Below are positions 10,457 through 23,330 of a stretch of DNA of 64,000 bases, piece after piece; position 1 is the stretch's first letter, and the number at the start of each line of letters is the position of its first letter. The notes beneath the pieces are model-generated. The model was not told the origin of the DNA and ran no database searches. It saw only the letters and a program-made list of their open reading frames with translations. The position numbers were made by a program, and so were the translations under genes. The stretch lies in the NCBI GenBank assembly GCA_034440635.1, contig JAOTON010000210.1, forward strand, positions 868,001 through 932,000. The letters run 5' to 3'. Source of the stretch: Lepas anatifera (Eukaryota; Arthropoda; Thecostraca; Lepadidae).

Positions 10457-12470
10457 TCTATGCCGATGCGATACGTTTTCCTGTCAACCGAACCTTTCCG
10501 ATGCATCGTGGGATGTTGTCCGCCAAACCGTACACGTCAACTTACTACTCCTCTTGGAGACGCAGCATCAGACATCAGACATATCATCTTCGTCTTTGGT
10601 CTGTTTGCCGAAATGTACAATAGCCCCGTTCAAACGAAACAAGAATAGCCCATGGCTTTGCCGCTATGCTCGGACACCTTCCGGCCAGGCTTTGCCAGCC
10701 GGTCTGACGCGTTGAGGCTATGTAGTATGGTAAGCCGTTTTGCTTTACATTTCCCAGCGTCACAAAACATACCATCAAAGCCGCATTTGAACCATTTTAG
10801 CACCACGCTGAGGAGCCAGAAGGCCTGTACATGCAGGTGTCAGCTGCACTTGGTTCAGGTATGTTCTTACAAGCGCACGGCATACAAACATCAGGTGAGG
10901 CGTTAGTGGAGGCATACTGCACTTGCCGTGTCATTACCGTACTTTACTGAGCACTAACGATGTTCAAATAGTTTCCTATAACATTGTCTTCAACTTCAGA
11001 GTATCGTGCATGTACGACAGACACAGCCATCACAATGTTATGTTAAAAAATGAGGATTTAAAACTTAAGCTAGGATCTCTTAGGATCTAGAAAACTTCCG
11101 AATCCCACGACCTGGCAAAAGATGCTGTGTCATGGCAGTTTGCCAAATCGAAGCCGTAAGAAATGACACTAAAAAAAGAATACACTTTGAGAAAATGCAT
11201 TTTTAGGGCAAGATGAAAATGTACTTTTTCTTCCATAGCTCATCGTTCAAGGTAAGTACCATAGGTCACGATGGTGTGATTCAGTCTGTCATGTTTCTTC
11301 ACTGTGAATAGCCATGTGCTTTAATGACATGACTTTGCATGTTAGTGGCTCTGCCCTTGGCGATTTAGGAATGATAAACATATATGGTTGAACCCCATCG
11401 TATATAAATAAATGAGCTGCAGCACTAGTCCAGTATGATCACATAAAATTCCAGGTACTCTATTCCCATAAAATGCTGCAGAAAACGTATTTGTCGATTT
11501 ATCTGATGAAAAGTGATGGACAAACCCATCCATTGCTGTGCCGGTACACGCACCTGTGCGTGTACACTGGACAGGTGTCATGGATATTTGACAAACTGGG
11601 TGATCCAGAAAAATATCAACGCTATTTCACGAAGCCGTCATGAAAAGAACGCTCTCCTTTGGAGTCGCCGATAACATCTCCGACTTCAGACTGACAAAAA
11701 ACAGCGGCCTAGCCCAGCAGCATGGCATCCAGTTGGCACTGATAAGTATCTACCGCCGGATGCCCTTTTGGTGATTATAGCTAAATACTAGTTCCGTGGC
11801 TTTCCAACAGATCGTAGCGAGGCCGAGCCTTCCATTTATTCAAGGATGTCGCGCTGGTCAGCGGCGGCCGGCTGGTTTGAATTTCATGATATTTCATCAG
11901 CATGGCAGAGAGGCGCACCCTGGTCCCCGGCGGCCACCCACCGACACCATAGATCAGAGAGCTAATCATCTATCCGGTGCTGCCGGTCGCCCGCTAGCAT
12001 GCAGCCGCCCTGCTCAATCTGCCCGTTTTTTATCAATATCAATCAATCATGGTGAAGTCGGTGTTCAAGCACAATGATTGACTATGTAAAGCGAAGGATG
12101 GTTCAGGGTATGCTGTAAAATGGGGTAAGGCGTAGAAAGAGTGGTGATAAACGTATGGGGTGACCAATGTATGACATAGGTATTTACGCATTGACGTAGG
12201 TTTCTGTTGACGTATGAACCCATCAAACAGGGCATGTGTAGGGTGTGGTGATGACCCAGGCCAGTGTAGGATAAATGTAGATATGTTTTATAAAAATGTG
12301 TTTGCGTCACAGCTGGGGAACATGCACAGCCCATCTAAATTGTAAGATCAATTGGTGGATATTTGTCAGAATGGATTTCAAAACGAGTTAATCCCCTGAT
12401 TTCAAGGGGATTTTCATCAAACCCATCATACTAACTACAGCGTACGGATTTTGAGCCAGTCCACAACTTT
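10457..12470. other. No gene recognised
   Basis: Several frames of 60-118 codons occur on both strands (the longest at 10359-10715, starting inside the MITE), and none has a domain I recognise. The sequence is mixed, with no tandem structure. Confidence 0.45.
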
Positions 12471-12575
12471 GGGGCTTTACGAAACACCAGCTGCTGAGGT
12501 TATATGGTGTTGCCAACTCTCACCCTGTTGAGAGGGTATTAAGGGAATCGGAAAGACTGCAAGTCGAGTGTTCTT
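12471..12575 (-). repeat. SINE fragment (same family as 9155)
   Basis: GGTTATATGGTGTTGCCAAC and CCCTGTTGAGAGGGT correspond to the reverse complement of the body of the SINE at 9155-9335. The tRNA-like head is not recognisable, so this is a decayed or 5'-truncated copy. Confidence 0.6.
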
Positions 12576-12654
12576 CCCCCGCGCCATCATATCCCCTTGA
12601 GCTGGTTCACATGAACAGTCTTAGTCCGTAATTATTTACGTGATTCTAGCTTAA

Positions 12655-13640
12655 CCCACGCCCCGGCGGCGGGCCTCCGAGCCAGCTTCCCCTGGTGGGG
12701 GGTGCTTGAATATCCCCCTCGAACTCGGCCCCTATGCGGATAGCGAAAAAAACAAGAAAGCTCGTGGATAGATCATACAAATTCATGAAGAAACTATATC
12801 AGTCACTTCTTCGCTCAGGTCAATATTGAGGCCATGAAAGGTCAAAGAAAAAAGGATTTTAAGTCAAGTTTTGGGCTTTAGCGTCTGACGGAGTTGAGTT
12901 AGAATCATTTTAGGCACCATTCGCTTCCTCTCGTCACGGAAAATCGAATGATACATGATATGACCATACTAGGTCAAAACACAAAAATGACCTGACCTCA
13001 AGTCAGGTCAAGATCACTTTTTATCCTAGCATAGTCAATATGCATATCAATCGACGCGCAAGAGCAATCTGAATGCAATGATATCAAAATAAAAGCTGTA
13101 TCATCATTTCATGCAAAGTTATTGACCTAAGTCTAAAAACTGCTTTAGTAGCCCCAAATGACCTCTCAGGGGTCACAGGTTAAAGATTGTAACATGAACC
13201 TGGAAAGGGGTCCAGGACACTATGATTTGGAGAATATGAAGGTGTTCTCAACTGTATCTACACAAATGCAGCCCAATTTCTGTTTTTCTCATGTATTTCT
13301 AAAGTAGAGGCCATGGTCAGTACTTGACCTCAGGTCATCTATATGAAAAATCCCGGAATACATTTTGTAGCACTCAGTGGGACCATTATTTGGTATAAGT
13401 TTTAATCCGATAGATTTATCCATTTCTTACTTATGCCACCTTAAACATTTCTTTAGGTGAGGTCACTTGACCTGCACTGGTGACCTGACCTGGGATGACT
13501 CAACCTTAAAATTTTGGGGAAAGCTGCGGAATCAATCAAAGATAAAATTTCCTAAGTACGGCGCTGCTTCGCGTCGCAGTTTTTTTGTGTCGCTGGAAAA
13601 ACCCGACGGGAGTGTTCAAACACCCCCCACCGGGGCGAGG
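12655..13640 (-). mobile_element. AGGTCA-rich TTAA MITE, full length
   Basis: TTAA at 12651-12654 precedes CCCACGCCCCGGCGGCGGGC. The far end reads CCCACCGGGGCGAGGG, followed by TCAC where TTAA would be expected (two changes). The sequence aligns throughout with the reverse complement of the copy at 2133. AGGTCA or TGACCT occurs repeatedly, for example TGACCTGACCTCAAGTCAGG near 12988. It has no coding frame of interest. This copy gives the family's length, about 1 kb. Confidence 0.75.
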
Positions 13641-13644
13641 GTCA

Positions 13645-14033
13645 CTGCGATAGCGTTAAGTGACAGGCCGATGTGATGCGATAACATAGGTATATATACA
13701 TATAAAATCGAAATTGTTTTCGCTGAAAACGATTGTATTGTTATGTGCTTTTTCGATACCCAACTTTGTCCGAAGTCCATCACGCACCTAAACCAGACAG
13801 GCTGCTCCTTGGTGACCTTGTTAGCACGACTCTAACAACAAGCTACGGGTGATGACCGAAACGAGCGGTCTTGACACGGCTTTCCAGTGCCGTTGCGATC
13901 ATAACAACTCTGAATGTGGATTGCTAGCCACAGTTTCCATTTAGAGCCGCTCGTTACACACTCCACTACCCGGCCACATCCCGTAGGTTGGCCAATGGCC
14001 TCCTCGCCGATGCCAACATGTGTTATGTACAAT
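13645..14033. other. Spacer with a local inverted repeat
   Basis: ACGAGCGG near 13860 and CCGCTCGT near 13945 are inverted, so a hairpin with a long loop is possible. No gene was found. Confidence 0.35.
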
Positions 14034-14165
14034 GGCGGATACAAGGGGGCTAGGGGCTCAAGTCCCCTCCCCCACTGGAATGTCAGAGTGCCTACAGTAA
14101 ATGCCTAGCTCGAGGCTGATCCGCGGTGATTGCGGTGGAGACTTGAGCCCCTGGTCCTCCTCCCC
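14034..14165 (+). repeat. Fragment of GCGGATACAGG-type hAT MITE
   Basis: GGCGGATACAAGGGGGCTAG followed by AATGTCAGAGTGCCTACAGT matches the interior of 1496-1666 in the opposite orientation. No matching right end or target duplication was found, so it is a partial copy. Confidence 0.5.
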
Positions 14166-14907
14166 TGGATGAAGGCATGGCTCAGCTGCCACTCATGTAC
14201 CACACCGCCGCCACTGTGGCAAGTACACCACCCATGCCTGACCTAGCGACGATCGACACACCCTGCAGAAAATTCAGTGCCTGCTTTATAATTTCCAACT
14301 GCAGACCATCACTAGTACAGCTCCTCTTTCTAAAACACAGTATTGAGGTGTATGTCTCCGCGTCAATCGTAGTCAGATCCGCAGTGAAACCTCCCCAACA
14401 GAACTGAACCGGCAACGGCCCATCACCGTACCAGTTGGCGCGTCCTTAAACCCAGTAATTAGTATTGCCTGCATCCCACAGGGGAGTATCCCACCTGGCC
14501 AGACCATTGGCCTCGGGAGGGGAACTGGTCGGAAGCCCCTCCCCGCACTCTACTCTCAACTGAAAGAATGTCAGCAGTTTACTTGGAGGTAATTCGCATG
14601 GCTCGCCTGACCCCAAAGAGCCGGGCCGTAAATTAGCCACCACTAGCCCTGGGAGAGAGAGGGAGGAGAGCCGTGATTCAGTTCGTTGTCATGCAGATGA
14701 CGTTCGATTTGTTTCCGCCGCCATCAACATGCAGAGAAGGTGGGAGCGTGCCCTCGGGCGCCAGCGCATCCGGGAATAGTCATTCGGAACGGAGCGGGGA
14801 CGGCTGGCCGAACCTGAGCCGCAGCGGCCGGCGCGCTGTCTGAGGCGCGCGCTCCAGTGCGGCGATGTCACCGTCCTGAGAACGGCACGCCGCGTCCTAC
14901 AGCAGCC
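14166..14907. other. No gene; GC-rich from about 14690
   Basis: Frames of up to 82 codons on both strands are unassigned. Sequence at 14690-14907 is CpG-rich and may be a small CpG island interrupted by the next MITE. Confidence 0.4.
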
Positions 14908-14915
14908 TGCTGGGC

Positions 14916-15179
14916 CATAGGCGGATCCAGGGGGCAAGGGGGCACGTGCCCCCCCGATCGACCCTCGGCGCCCCCTGAAAGGTCGATGGCGCCCCCTGAA
15001 ATGTCGCTTCCCACCCCCCCCAGGATGCGAAAGTCGGCGCCCACCGATAGGATTTGGCGCCCACCTGATAGCTTTTGCCGGTCATAAGTGGCGCCCCCTG
15101 GTCCGGATGGCGCCCCCCGGTCCGGATGGCGCCCCCGGGAAGGTGCCTCCCCCGATCGGCAATCCTGGATCCGCCTATG
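14916..15179 (+). mobile_element. hAT-type MITE (GGCGGATCCAGG family), intact
   Basis: It begins CATAGGCGGATCCAGG and ends CCTGGATCCGCCTATG, a perfect 16-bp terminal inverted repeat. Exact 8-bp duplications TGCTGGGC lie at 14908-14915 and 15180-15187. The interior contains repeated GGCGCCCCCTGANATGTCG-like and GGCGCCC units. The intact ends and exact duplication suggest a young insertion. Frames that cross it on both strands are low-complexity translations of this repeat. Confidence 0.95.
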
Positions 15180-15460
15180 TGCTGGGCAGCAGCTGCTGCT
15201 GCAGGAACAACCACTGCAGCGGCAGCCTGCTTAATGGCCGCTGCCGACTGTTTAGTGTCCTGCAAACTCAGTGGCGGTGGGAGATGAGGACGGCCGTTTA
15301 TAAACACAAAATTCCTGTAATTTCTGTGCTCGCGTGCTTGTGGTCGTACGGGAGCTCCAAGAGAAGACTGCCTGCAATCCTCGAATTGAGAGATGGGGGG
15401 GGTATTAAAGGCAAAATGAAAAAAGAGCATTAACAAGCCATTCTATTCAACGATTCATAT

Positions 15461-15692
15461 TGGTGGATCCAGACGGAGAGGGGGCACCTGCCTCTCCATT
15501 GCTCCTCGGCGCCCCCCCCCATTAAGCAACGCTTCCCAACCGCATTTCCTCGGGATGCCAGTATCGGCGCCCAGGCTTTAACGTGTGGCGTCCCACCTGA
15601 TAGGTAGCTCCGTCCAACTGTGGCGCCCCTCTGATCTGAATACCCCCCACTGGATGCCCGCTCCCTTATCTGAAATCCTGGATCTGCCTATT
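15461..15692 (+). repeat. Diverged GGCGGATCCAGG-family MITE
   Basis: GGTGGATCCAGACGG at the left and AATCCTGGATCTGCCTAT at the right are family ends, and the interior (GGGGGCACCTGCC, then GGCGCCC) matches 14916-15179. No target duplication was found, so the ends are degraded. Confidence 0.65.
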
Positions 15693-16355
15693 ACCTGTCT
15701 CAAGTCCTGAAAACTTGTCCTACCTAATGTCCTGCCTCGAGCCAATTATGTAGCCAAGAATGTCAGATACTGTCTTAAACAAAATATAGCAATCTTCTGA
15801 GTTCAACGTGTGGCTTACTTTACTCTATACCGCGCCACCTCTCTTTGTTTCACGGATACCATGGCTGGGAGGGGAGTTAGGGCATGGCCAAGTGGGTGGC
15901 TGCTAGACCTTTCCTGTCAAAACTCTGAAGGCCCGAAGCGCTCTTCGAATATGGAGCAATTCAATCTTTCAGTTCGATAAACAAGTGAGCATTCTACTGC
16001 CTTTCCTATTTTCTCTAAAACTCGGGTTTAAGCACGTTTCTTCGATCGTAGACATATGCATCACCCACCAACAGCGTAATTTTCACCGCAGATTTATTTG
16101 TGGAAGAATAGTTAGTCCCAGGGATGGAAATATCAGTCCACTTTTCAGTGTATTCAGTCCGCTAGAGAGGAAGGACACGGTGCTTTCGTCATACCAGCCA
16201 CAGCTCGAGTCACAATTCGCAGTACCGCGCCGAGGAGAAAGATTTTAAGTCAAAAGGTTGTTAAATTGCATTTTTAACAGAATCCTTGAGGCAAAACTAA
16301 AGAAAATCAGTGTAATTATATGTATACATGGGCACAGCTCTTTATCAGAAGCTTC
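15693..16355. other. No gene recognised
   Basis: An 87-codon plus-strand frame at 15985-16248 has no identifiable features. No repeats were seen. Confidence 0.4.
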
Positions 16356-16363
16356 CTGCAGAC

Positions 16364-18808
16364 TAGAGGTGGGAGTTTCGGGCAATTTTGCAGGCCCGGG
16401 CCCGGGCCCGGCCGGCTGCTGATTTTAGAAGCCCGTCACAAGCCCGGTTTGTGGAAGAAATGGATTATCAAGCCCGGGAAGGCCCGGTATCATGGAAAAC
16501 CATTAACGACTATATACAACATTTATTTACTTTAAAGCTGTTTCAAATATATGTTTTAAGCCAATTTATCCTGTAAAAAGTTTTGGTTTCACCCAAAACC
16601 ATATCAAAAAGGTGCATGTAGCATCAGTAGCCTCAGCTATCTTAATAATTCAGCAGAAAATGATACTGAAAAACACTGTATGAAACATGGCTTGCTTATG
16701 ATGCAAGCTTACTTCAGGTAATGACCAGCATCACCTTATAAAAACAAAGGGTATTCTAGATAGAGGTATGCACCTGGCAGCTATAAGAATCGGGATGAAA
16801 TAAGTCCACTCATGTCAGACATTTCCTCCATCTTTGCACTTTTATAAATCATTATATGCTGGCACGAGCCTCACAATTGAGTTCCAATAATGTTTATGAA
16901 TAGAGGAGAGAGCAGTGACAAGTTTTCAGCCAAAACTTTTCAGAATATCATGGCGGAATGGCTGTGAATGAACCAAAAATCCTTCACATTGTCCCTCAAT
17001 TGATACATGTGAACATTTTCTTTTAGTTTAGTCACTAAACAGCTTGGAAGATAGTTAAAAGAATGTTCTGCTTGGGTCAGCCCGGTCTGCAAAGTAGGTA
17101 AGCCAACAGGCCAACATGAACAAGGCCCATCAGCCATATACAATTATCAAACCACCAGCCATAAAGAACTATCTTGATAAGGAACCACTAGTTTTCCACA
17201 GGTTCGCACCAGACATTGAATAAAAATATTGCACCAATCTCCACCAAAAAGTAAATCTGACACAAAAAAACAACTCAATCCCATCCACATCACCATTTGG
17301 GCTTGAACACTATTTCTGTTTGCTTTGTTGTATCTTACGGGCTTGCGCTTAGTAGGTATCTGAAGCGCCGTGCTTGTCTACATTAGGGCAATCAGTTATG
17401 AAAACATTTTTCACCAAAATTTACCAGAATAGTAAGTTTATTTCAGCGAAAATATTTCAAGACTTTTGAAAATATATTTTAAAATTTCACAGATTTAAAA
17501 ATAAGCACAAAGTGTGTGGTGCATTTCTTTTGTTCCTGAGAATAGGCCACTTTTGTGCACTTGTTTGTGGACTTCTTATTCAAAAGGTCTAACTTTCACA
17601 GGGTAGAACTTATGAACATTAGACCCTTTGATCAGTGGACCTTCTGATGTAATCCTTTTGAACCGCGAGATGTGATCCACCTACTGCGATAATACCTTTA
17701 GTGTGGTGGGAGGGAAGTGCTGTTATGTTCAGGTTCAAAGCTTATAATAGAAGTTGTATTTCATAGAGGCCAGGGAAGTATCTCCACAAGGAAAATGCAA
17801 CACATAGTGTCAAGTATATTCATGTTTTGGTGTAATTTCAAAGGTTCCTTCTAAGGCTGACTGCTCTCCCCAGTATCTCCCCACAACTGACTAATTTATG
17901 TTTTTAAGTACTTCGATCAAAAACATGTTTTCTTTGTGGCTATTTCCTTGCTTATACTAGCCCTTTCTGAGTGGATTTTGCATCTTTTGGGCAATGAAAG
18001 AGCAAGATGAAGCTGTGGAAGGGTCAAACTTATCAACATTTGTTCTTGCAACTAGAGTTACCAGGCCAATTTGACAAATATGGGCTCCCACTAGATAGTT
18101 TGTACCTGACATATTTACTTCTCCATTTTTCGTAGAGGACATGGGAATGGCTCCATAGATAACATTTTCTTTTTACCTGGAGCAGAAAGCTTCTCGAAAG
18201 AATTTTCTAGCTAGAGCTAGGTGTTAATATCAATATGTTAGCAGCAAATTGGTTAAATGACTTCCTTTGAAATGGTATACTGACAATATGGAAGTAACAA
18301 ATATGCTATCACAATTTATATTTTGTTCACCCATATATGACTTGAAAATTTTAAAGTAATCAGGATATTCATAAGATGACAGTACGGCATGGATGTGTGC
18401 AACTGTAGGCATTATTCAATATTTGATTTTAAATATTGATTCAGGTTTAAGTAACTTGCTTTTGACCCTGGCATGAGTAACAGATAGAAAGCTAGAGCTT
18501 CATGCTTTTACATTCCTGATGTATGTCTAAAAGTCTCAAAATTAATTGTAAATGCATTTTCAAAAGCTGCTGGTGCATGAATAAGATTATGTTTCAGTGG
18601 AAAAAACTAGGTCTGTACTGAAAAAGGCTTATTTAACTTACAGAAAATTGACTTGAAGTCCCAGTTTAGTTGAAGCCCGGAATGAGCCTGGGTGAAGCCC
18701 GTTATCAGCCCGACATTGGCTTAAATCAGGCCTTCAGGCCCGGTCAAAGCCCGCGGGCCTGGGCCGGGCTTTTACCCCGGGCCCCGGGCCTAGAAAGTCC
18801 CACCTCTA
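16364..18808. mobile_element. hAT-type element, 2.4 kb, CCCGGG-rich ends
   Basis: The left end is TAGAGGTGGGAGTTTCGGGC and the right end is CTAGAAAGTCCCACCTCTA. Exact 8-bp duplications CTGCAGAC flank it at 16356-16363 and 18809-18816. Both ends carry GGCCCGGG tracts and AAGCCCG motifs for over 100 bp, the subterminal repeats. The 2.2-kb middle is AT-rich with only 60-67-codon frames, so no transposase can be read. It is a non-autonomous derivative or a heavily decayed copy, though the exact duplication argues against great age. Confidence 0.9.
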
Positions 18809-18816
18809 CTGCAGAC

Positions 18817-21800
18817 AATAGATGATCAGAAAAATTATTGGTCATCATTTGCGTCGCTACCTCCAATGTATAATAACTCTGGCTGCCCCGAATATATAAT
18901 TAGACTGAGGTTATTTGCTCAATTTTGCCTCCAGGATTCCAGCAGAAAGGCTATCGAACGTTTTAACAGCTGAGATTACGCTTAGATCTTAAAGGACAAC
19001 GTTTTGTTCTCAGCTTGGCTTTTGGTCCATTTTATGATGTAAGTCCTTACTTTGGAAATATACAGGCCGCTAAAAATGGGGGTCGGCCTACTTTTCCAGA
19101 ATGGGGACACCAGACTTTAAGGGAATAACGCCCCAAGCCGAGGAAATCTGCTACATAAGCCTTCCCATAGTTTTAGGAACCCGACTTCTCAACCCACGGA
19201 AAGTTCTCTCAACAATGTGACCTTTTCAATCACAAAAAGGAACCTGAAGTGCTGTCAGACTGTCGGACTTACTCCTACCTACTTAAAGGGTTTCTAAGAT
19301 AACAAAGACCATCATTAGAGGTGGGCAAAGGTGCTATGCACAGAACACCTAATAAAAGTCATAAAGTATGTAAGTACTAAAGTATGAATTGACCCATCGT
19401 AAGCGCGCTTTTCGCCTTTGTTTTTAAATGAAAGGGAAAAGGACAGTGATGGACACTTCGATAACTTGCATTTATAACGGTTATTGAAGTCAATATCGAA
19501 GACAACGTTTTTACAGTCTGTGATAATTGATAAAAATAATAATAATATTAAATGATATAACAATAATAATAATAATAGACACGTTCTTCTCCCGTAACTC
19601 GCAAGCAACCGTTGCGAGAGGTGTGTGGATTTGTGTTAAGCTCCTTTCCTTAACAAGCCTTCATAATGTGGATAGTGGTATTCAGCATGTGCGTAAGAAA
19701 ACTTAAGTCACGTTAAAACCTACGCCTGCAATCCTGCGAATACATTTCTGGAGAGGATCGGGTGCAACGCCGATTCTGAGGCAAGGTTTGGCGACCTCTT
19801 CCAGTGCCAGCACATCCTGATGCCCGCGGTCATGCACCCGGTATTCAGGATGTACAGCCGGTTCCACACTGATCGGTAGGTATAAGTGTGAGTTGTTTTG
19901 AGAAATATCTTAAAAAACATTACACTTCTCATAAAAGGTTGCGTCTCTAGTAATGTGTTTTTGACGAGCTCTTTAAATGTTTGCCCCTGCGAACTGGATG
20001 AGACGTCAATTTTGAAAATTATGGACAAAAAACTGTTTTCGCCAATGTCGATGATTTGTTATGTATTTTTCCAATTACTTCCGACTTTTGGACCTGATGA
20101 AGTATTCTTGCACGTCAGTTCATGCATCCAGTTAAAACGCAGCAGGTGAGGCAACAATGGTATCGGCAGGAAACATCACTTCACAGATATTTCGCAAAAA
20201 CGACCGCGGCCTAATACCTACCAATCAGTATGGAACCGGCTGTACATACATCGGGGAAACCATGGGCCCCACTGAGGTCCGCATCATCACTTTACCTGCC
20301 CACTGTGCCTACCCTCACATGACTCACCATTCACATTAGCGTGGCCAAGGAGTTAAGACGGATGTTTTTCCGTTAGAATGTCGAAAGGGGCCCGTGGACA
20401 GGAGTATCTTCTCTCCGGGCAACAGTGAGGTGTTGGCAGCCTTGTTGAAGCATCATCACACTTTGATTCATATCCCAGCCGCTGCAGAGAGGGTGTTGTC
20501 AAGAGACAGTGACATTAAATCACAAGCGGAGCATTCTTACATCCCTAAACCTCGAGATATTTGTGCTGCTGAAGGGCAACTCGCACCTGTTCCAATTCAA
20601 TTCCGCAAAGAAAGAAGGAAAATATATTCGCATTAGAAAGCGAGGGAAGAAAGCAAAGAGGAGTTCGTTGGTGTGCTAGCCAGCTATTTCCAACTGAGCT
20701 CATTCCCAGACGCCTAGCCGTCCATAACAGAGCGCCCAGGGAGACCGAGTCGTGGATATGTGGTGAGACATCGGCGGCTGCAGACAAGAGCCTCTTTTTC
20801 ACGCTGTAGCGTAGCCTATGATTCCTCATCTATAGATGGATTTGCTTGCCTAGTTTGCCTATCGGTTATCAGTTCGTTCTATACGCATTATAAGTATCAA
20901 TCATGTAATCACTTTTTTTTGCGTCTGACTAGGACTTCTTGTTTGGGTAACCTGCGGAATACGTAACCAATACTGCTATATGAAAAATTGTCAAAAATTA
21001 CTTAAAATCTCAGCGTACAAAATTTGATCGTAAGGTATGTTGTCGACTTAACACACAGAAAGTTAATGATATCATTATTGCCTTATCGAAGTCAGTATTT
21101 TCATTATAGAGTTATCATAATCAAAACAGATGTGAAATTATCGAATGCCCGCTTCTTGAAAATAATATGTTATGCTTGGCTCCATTCAATTGCGCAATGG
21201 GAGAAAAAATACATGCGTAGAGAACCATAAAACATATCGTTACCCGTAAACAAAAGTCCCATCCCTTTTTCCATACTATTGAAACAGAACGTCCAATGCA
21301 AATTTAACAGAGTCCTCTACTTTGAGGGAAGTCATGAGCAACGATATCTATACAAAATGAGGACACGGGTGGCCGAGGTAATGGGAAATACCAGTCGATG
21401 ACGCCAAAAATAATACCACGATAGCTCAACTCCATGACATGATGAACAGCTGTAATTAAGATCTAAATGAAGTGAAATGTATCTGGAGTGATGAATGTGA
21501 CGTTGGCTGTTGTCCAGCTTTTAGAGCTTCCTCAAGGTTTCCGTACACAGTGACAGTTTTGGCTCCTCCCACCATTCCAAGAATGTCCGACACTATCGAA
21601 GAGAGTGGCGAAGGTCAGTTTATTTACCCGATACCGTGAAGCCGGCACCCGACATGCTATTTCAGGTGAATGCTTCTGAAGCCAGTACACCTTGAAATCT
21701 TTCATCAGGCACTCAAGTCGTTTTCTCGCCATTGGCTCCTTTCCACGTATCTGGACTGTGATTAATGCTCCATCGCGCTAATGGAACACCCCCAGATCAA

Positions 21801-22336
21801 TAGTTCGTTTCTAAAGAGGGATGGTCCATGAGAGCTCTGGCAGGCGGATGGCTGCGGACGATCCCCCTGCCGCACCTGTTTGCATTGGCGATGCGGCGGA
21901 GATCGGCCATTCAAGGAACCACGTCACCCCTCCAAAAAGCGGCACTTCAAACATGGCGGCGCTCAGTTACGAGCTGGGGCAGCACGCAGGGTGGCACCAG
22001 CGATAACCTGTTCCTTCAACCTCAGTTCAAAGGAGAGAGTTGATCGAAAGTTGGTCGGGGCTGCATAGGGATTCGGGGAGTTTGATGTAAGTGAATATTC
22101 TGGTACTGGTGGACAAGCCTTGTTCAGTGATTTTGTCTAGCTTAGGCGTTGGTCCTGTCTGAAAATGATTACTTTCTACTTTAAAGGCGATTGGACAAGA
22201 TATACTCATCTTAAGTCATGGTGATGTCATGAAAATAATGTCTTGGAAAGTTCCACTTTTTCATTTTTCTTCAGTTTTGAGTAAGGTGCAGTGATATTTT
22301 TGCCTCCAAAAGTTATATAGACACATTACCTGATCA
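18817..22336. other. No gene recognised; possible hAT end at 19316
   Basis: Frames of up to 102 codons are unassigned. TAGAGGTGGGCAAAGG at 19316 looks like a hAT left end, but no partner or duplication was found. Short AAT-rich runs occur at 19533-19576. The sequence at 21830-21970 is GC-richer, with overlapping 60-70-codon frames. Confidence 0.4.
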
Positions 22337-23140
22337 ATTGTACCTGATCAATTGTGGTCGGAGGCTTGGAAACTGAATTTAAACCCTTCAAAATGCCACT
22401 CGTTTCGAATCACATTAAAAAGAACTTTATACCGGCCACATATCAAATTCGGGGCACCTCTTTGGAACATATGGAAAAAGTTCGCGATCTCGGTATTCGG
22501 CTAGACTCGAAATTGAATTTTGCGGACCATGTAGATTTTACCGTCAGCAAAGCTAACAAAATGTTGGGTCTCCTTATGCGTTCTCTTCAGACCGGCCAGG
22601 TGGGGGGCAGGTTCAAAGTGGGACCTATTTTGGCAGCATACTTTGGAAATATTCGTTCAATTCTGGAATATGGGTGCGTCCTCTGGGGCGGAGCTGCGAA
22701 GTGTCATTTGGACAGATTAGAAAGGGTTCAGCATAAGTTTCTCATTTGGCTTGCATTTCAAAACCAGACATCTCAGCCCTCTCAATCACTAACATATCAT
22801 GATCTCTTACAGCTTTTCAAAATTAGCAGCTTGTCCCAGAGGAGACTACAGTACGACATTTGCTTTGTTCATAAAATTATCTTCGGTAGAGTGGACTCCG
22901 CTCCCCTGCTTGGGAGTTTCCCACTGTATGTGCCCCAGCGAAGAACCAGGGGGCGCCTCACCATTTCCTGCACGTGCCGGTGCCTCGAGTTGAGACGATG
23001 AAAAGAGGCTTGTTTCGCCGGGCGGTGCCTGCTTTTAACGCACACGTCGGTCGCTGCCCAGAGGTGGATCCTTTTAATTCACCACATGCTAGTTTTAAGT
23101 CTAGTGTAATTAGATACATTAAAGATCATTCTTTTTAAAA
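22337..23140 (+). pseudogene. LINE ORF2 C-terminal fragment (CR1/Jockey-like), frameshifted
   Basis: Plus-strand sequence encodes the region after the reverse transcriptase palm. LWSEAWKLNLNPSK comes first in one frame, then after a shift a long frame (22354-23001) contains RDLGIRLDSKLNF, LEYGCVLWGGAA and LERVQHKFLIWLA. A second shift near 22970 leads into RVETMKRGLFRRAVPAFNAH, ending at a stop near 23137. The same motifs occur in the minus-strand copy at 23331-24095, so both are the same LINE family. The start is truncated (no endonuclease or catalytic motif), as expected for incomplete target-primed reverse transcription. A 14-bp duplication, ACCTGATCAATTGT, lies at the 5' edge. It is a dead copy. 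The clade is an inference from the motif style. Confidence 0.85.
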
Positions 23141-23162
23141 TCATCCGTGTGCTTTAGAATTT

Positions 23163-23194
23163 CATTCTGTATTCTGTATTCTGTATTCTGTATT
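23163..23194. repeat. (ATTCTGT)n microsatellite between two LINE 3' ends
   Basis: About 4.5 copies of a 7-bp unit lie between the convergent LINE fragments. Short 3' microsatellite tails are usual in CR1/Jockey-type LINEs, so this is probably the tail of one of them. Confidence 0.8.
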
Positions 23195-23330
23195 GGTAAA
23201 AAACACCAACAGGCATTGCCCAATTACTGATGCAGTCATGTGATTTAAAACAGTAAAGTCAGATAATAAATACATTCAGCAATGGAAGCATTCCACGAAC
23301 ATCCATAACGCTCAACATTTGCACAAATGC

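Noticed and set aside
14897..15436. 179-codon minus-strand frame as a gene
   Set aside because: Most of it translates the hAT MITE at 14916-15179, and the rest is alanine- and serine-rich with no domain.
19316..19630. hAT element starting TAGAGGTGGGCAAAGG
   Set aside because: No matching right end or 8-bp duplication could be found, so only a possible solo end is noted.
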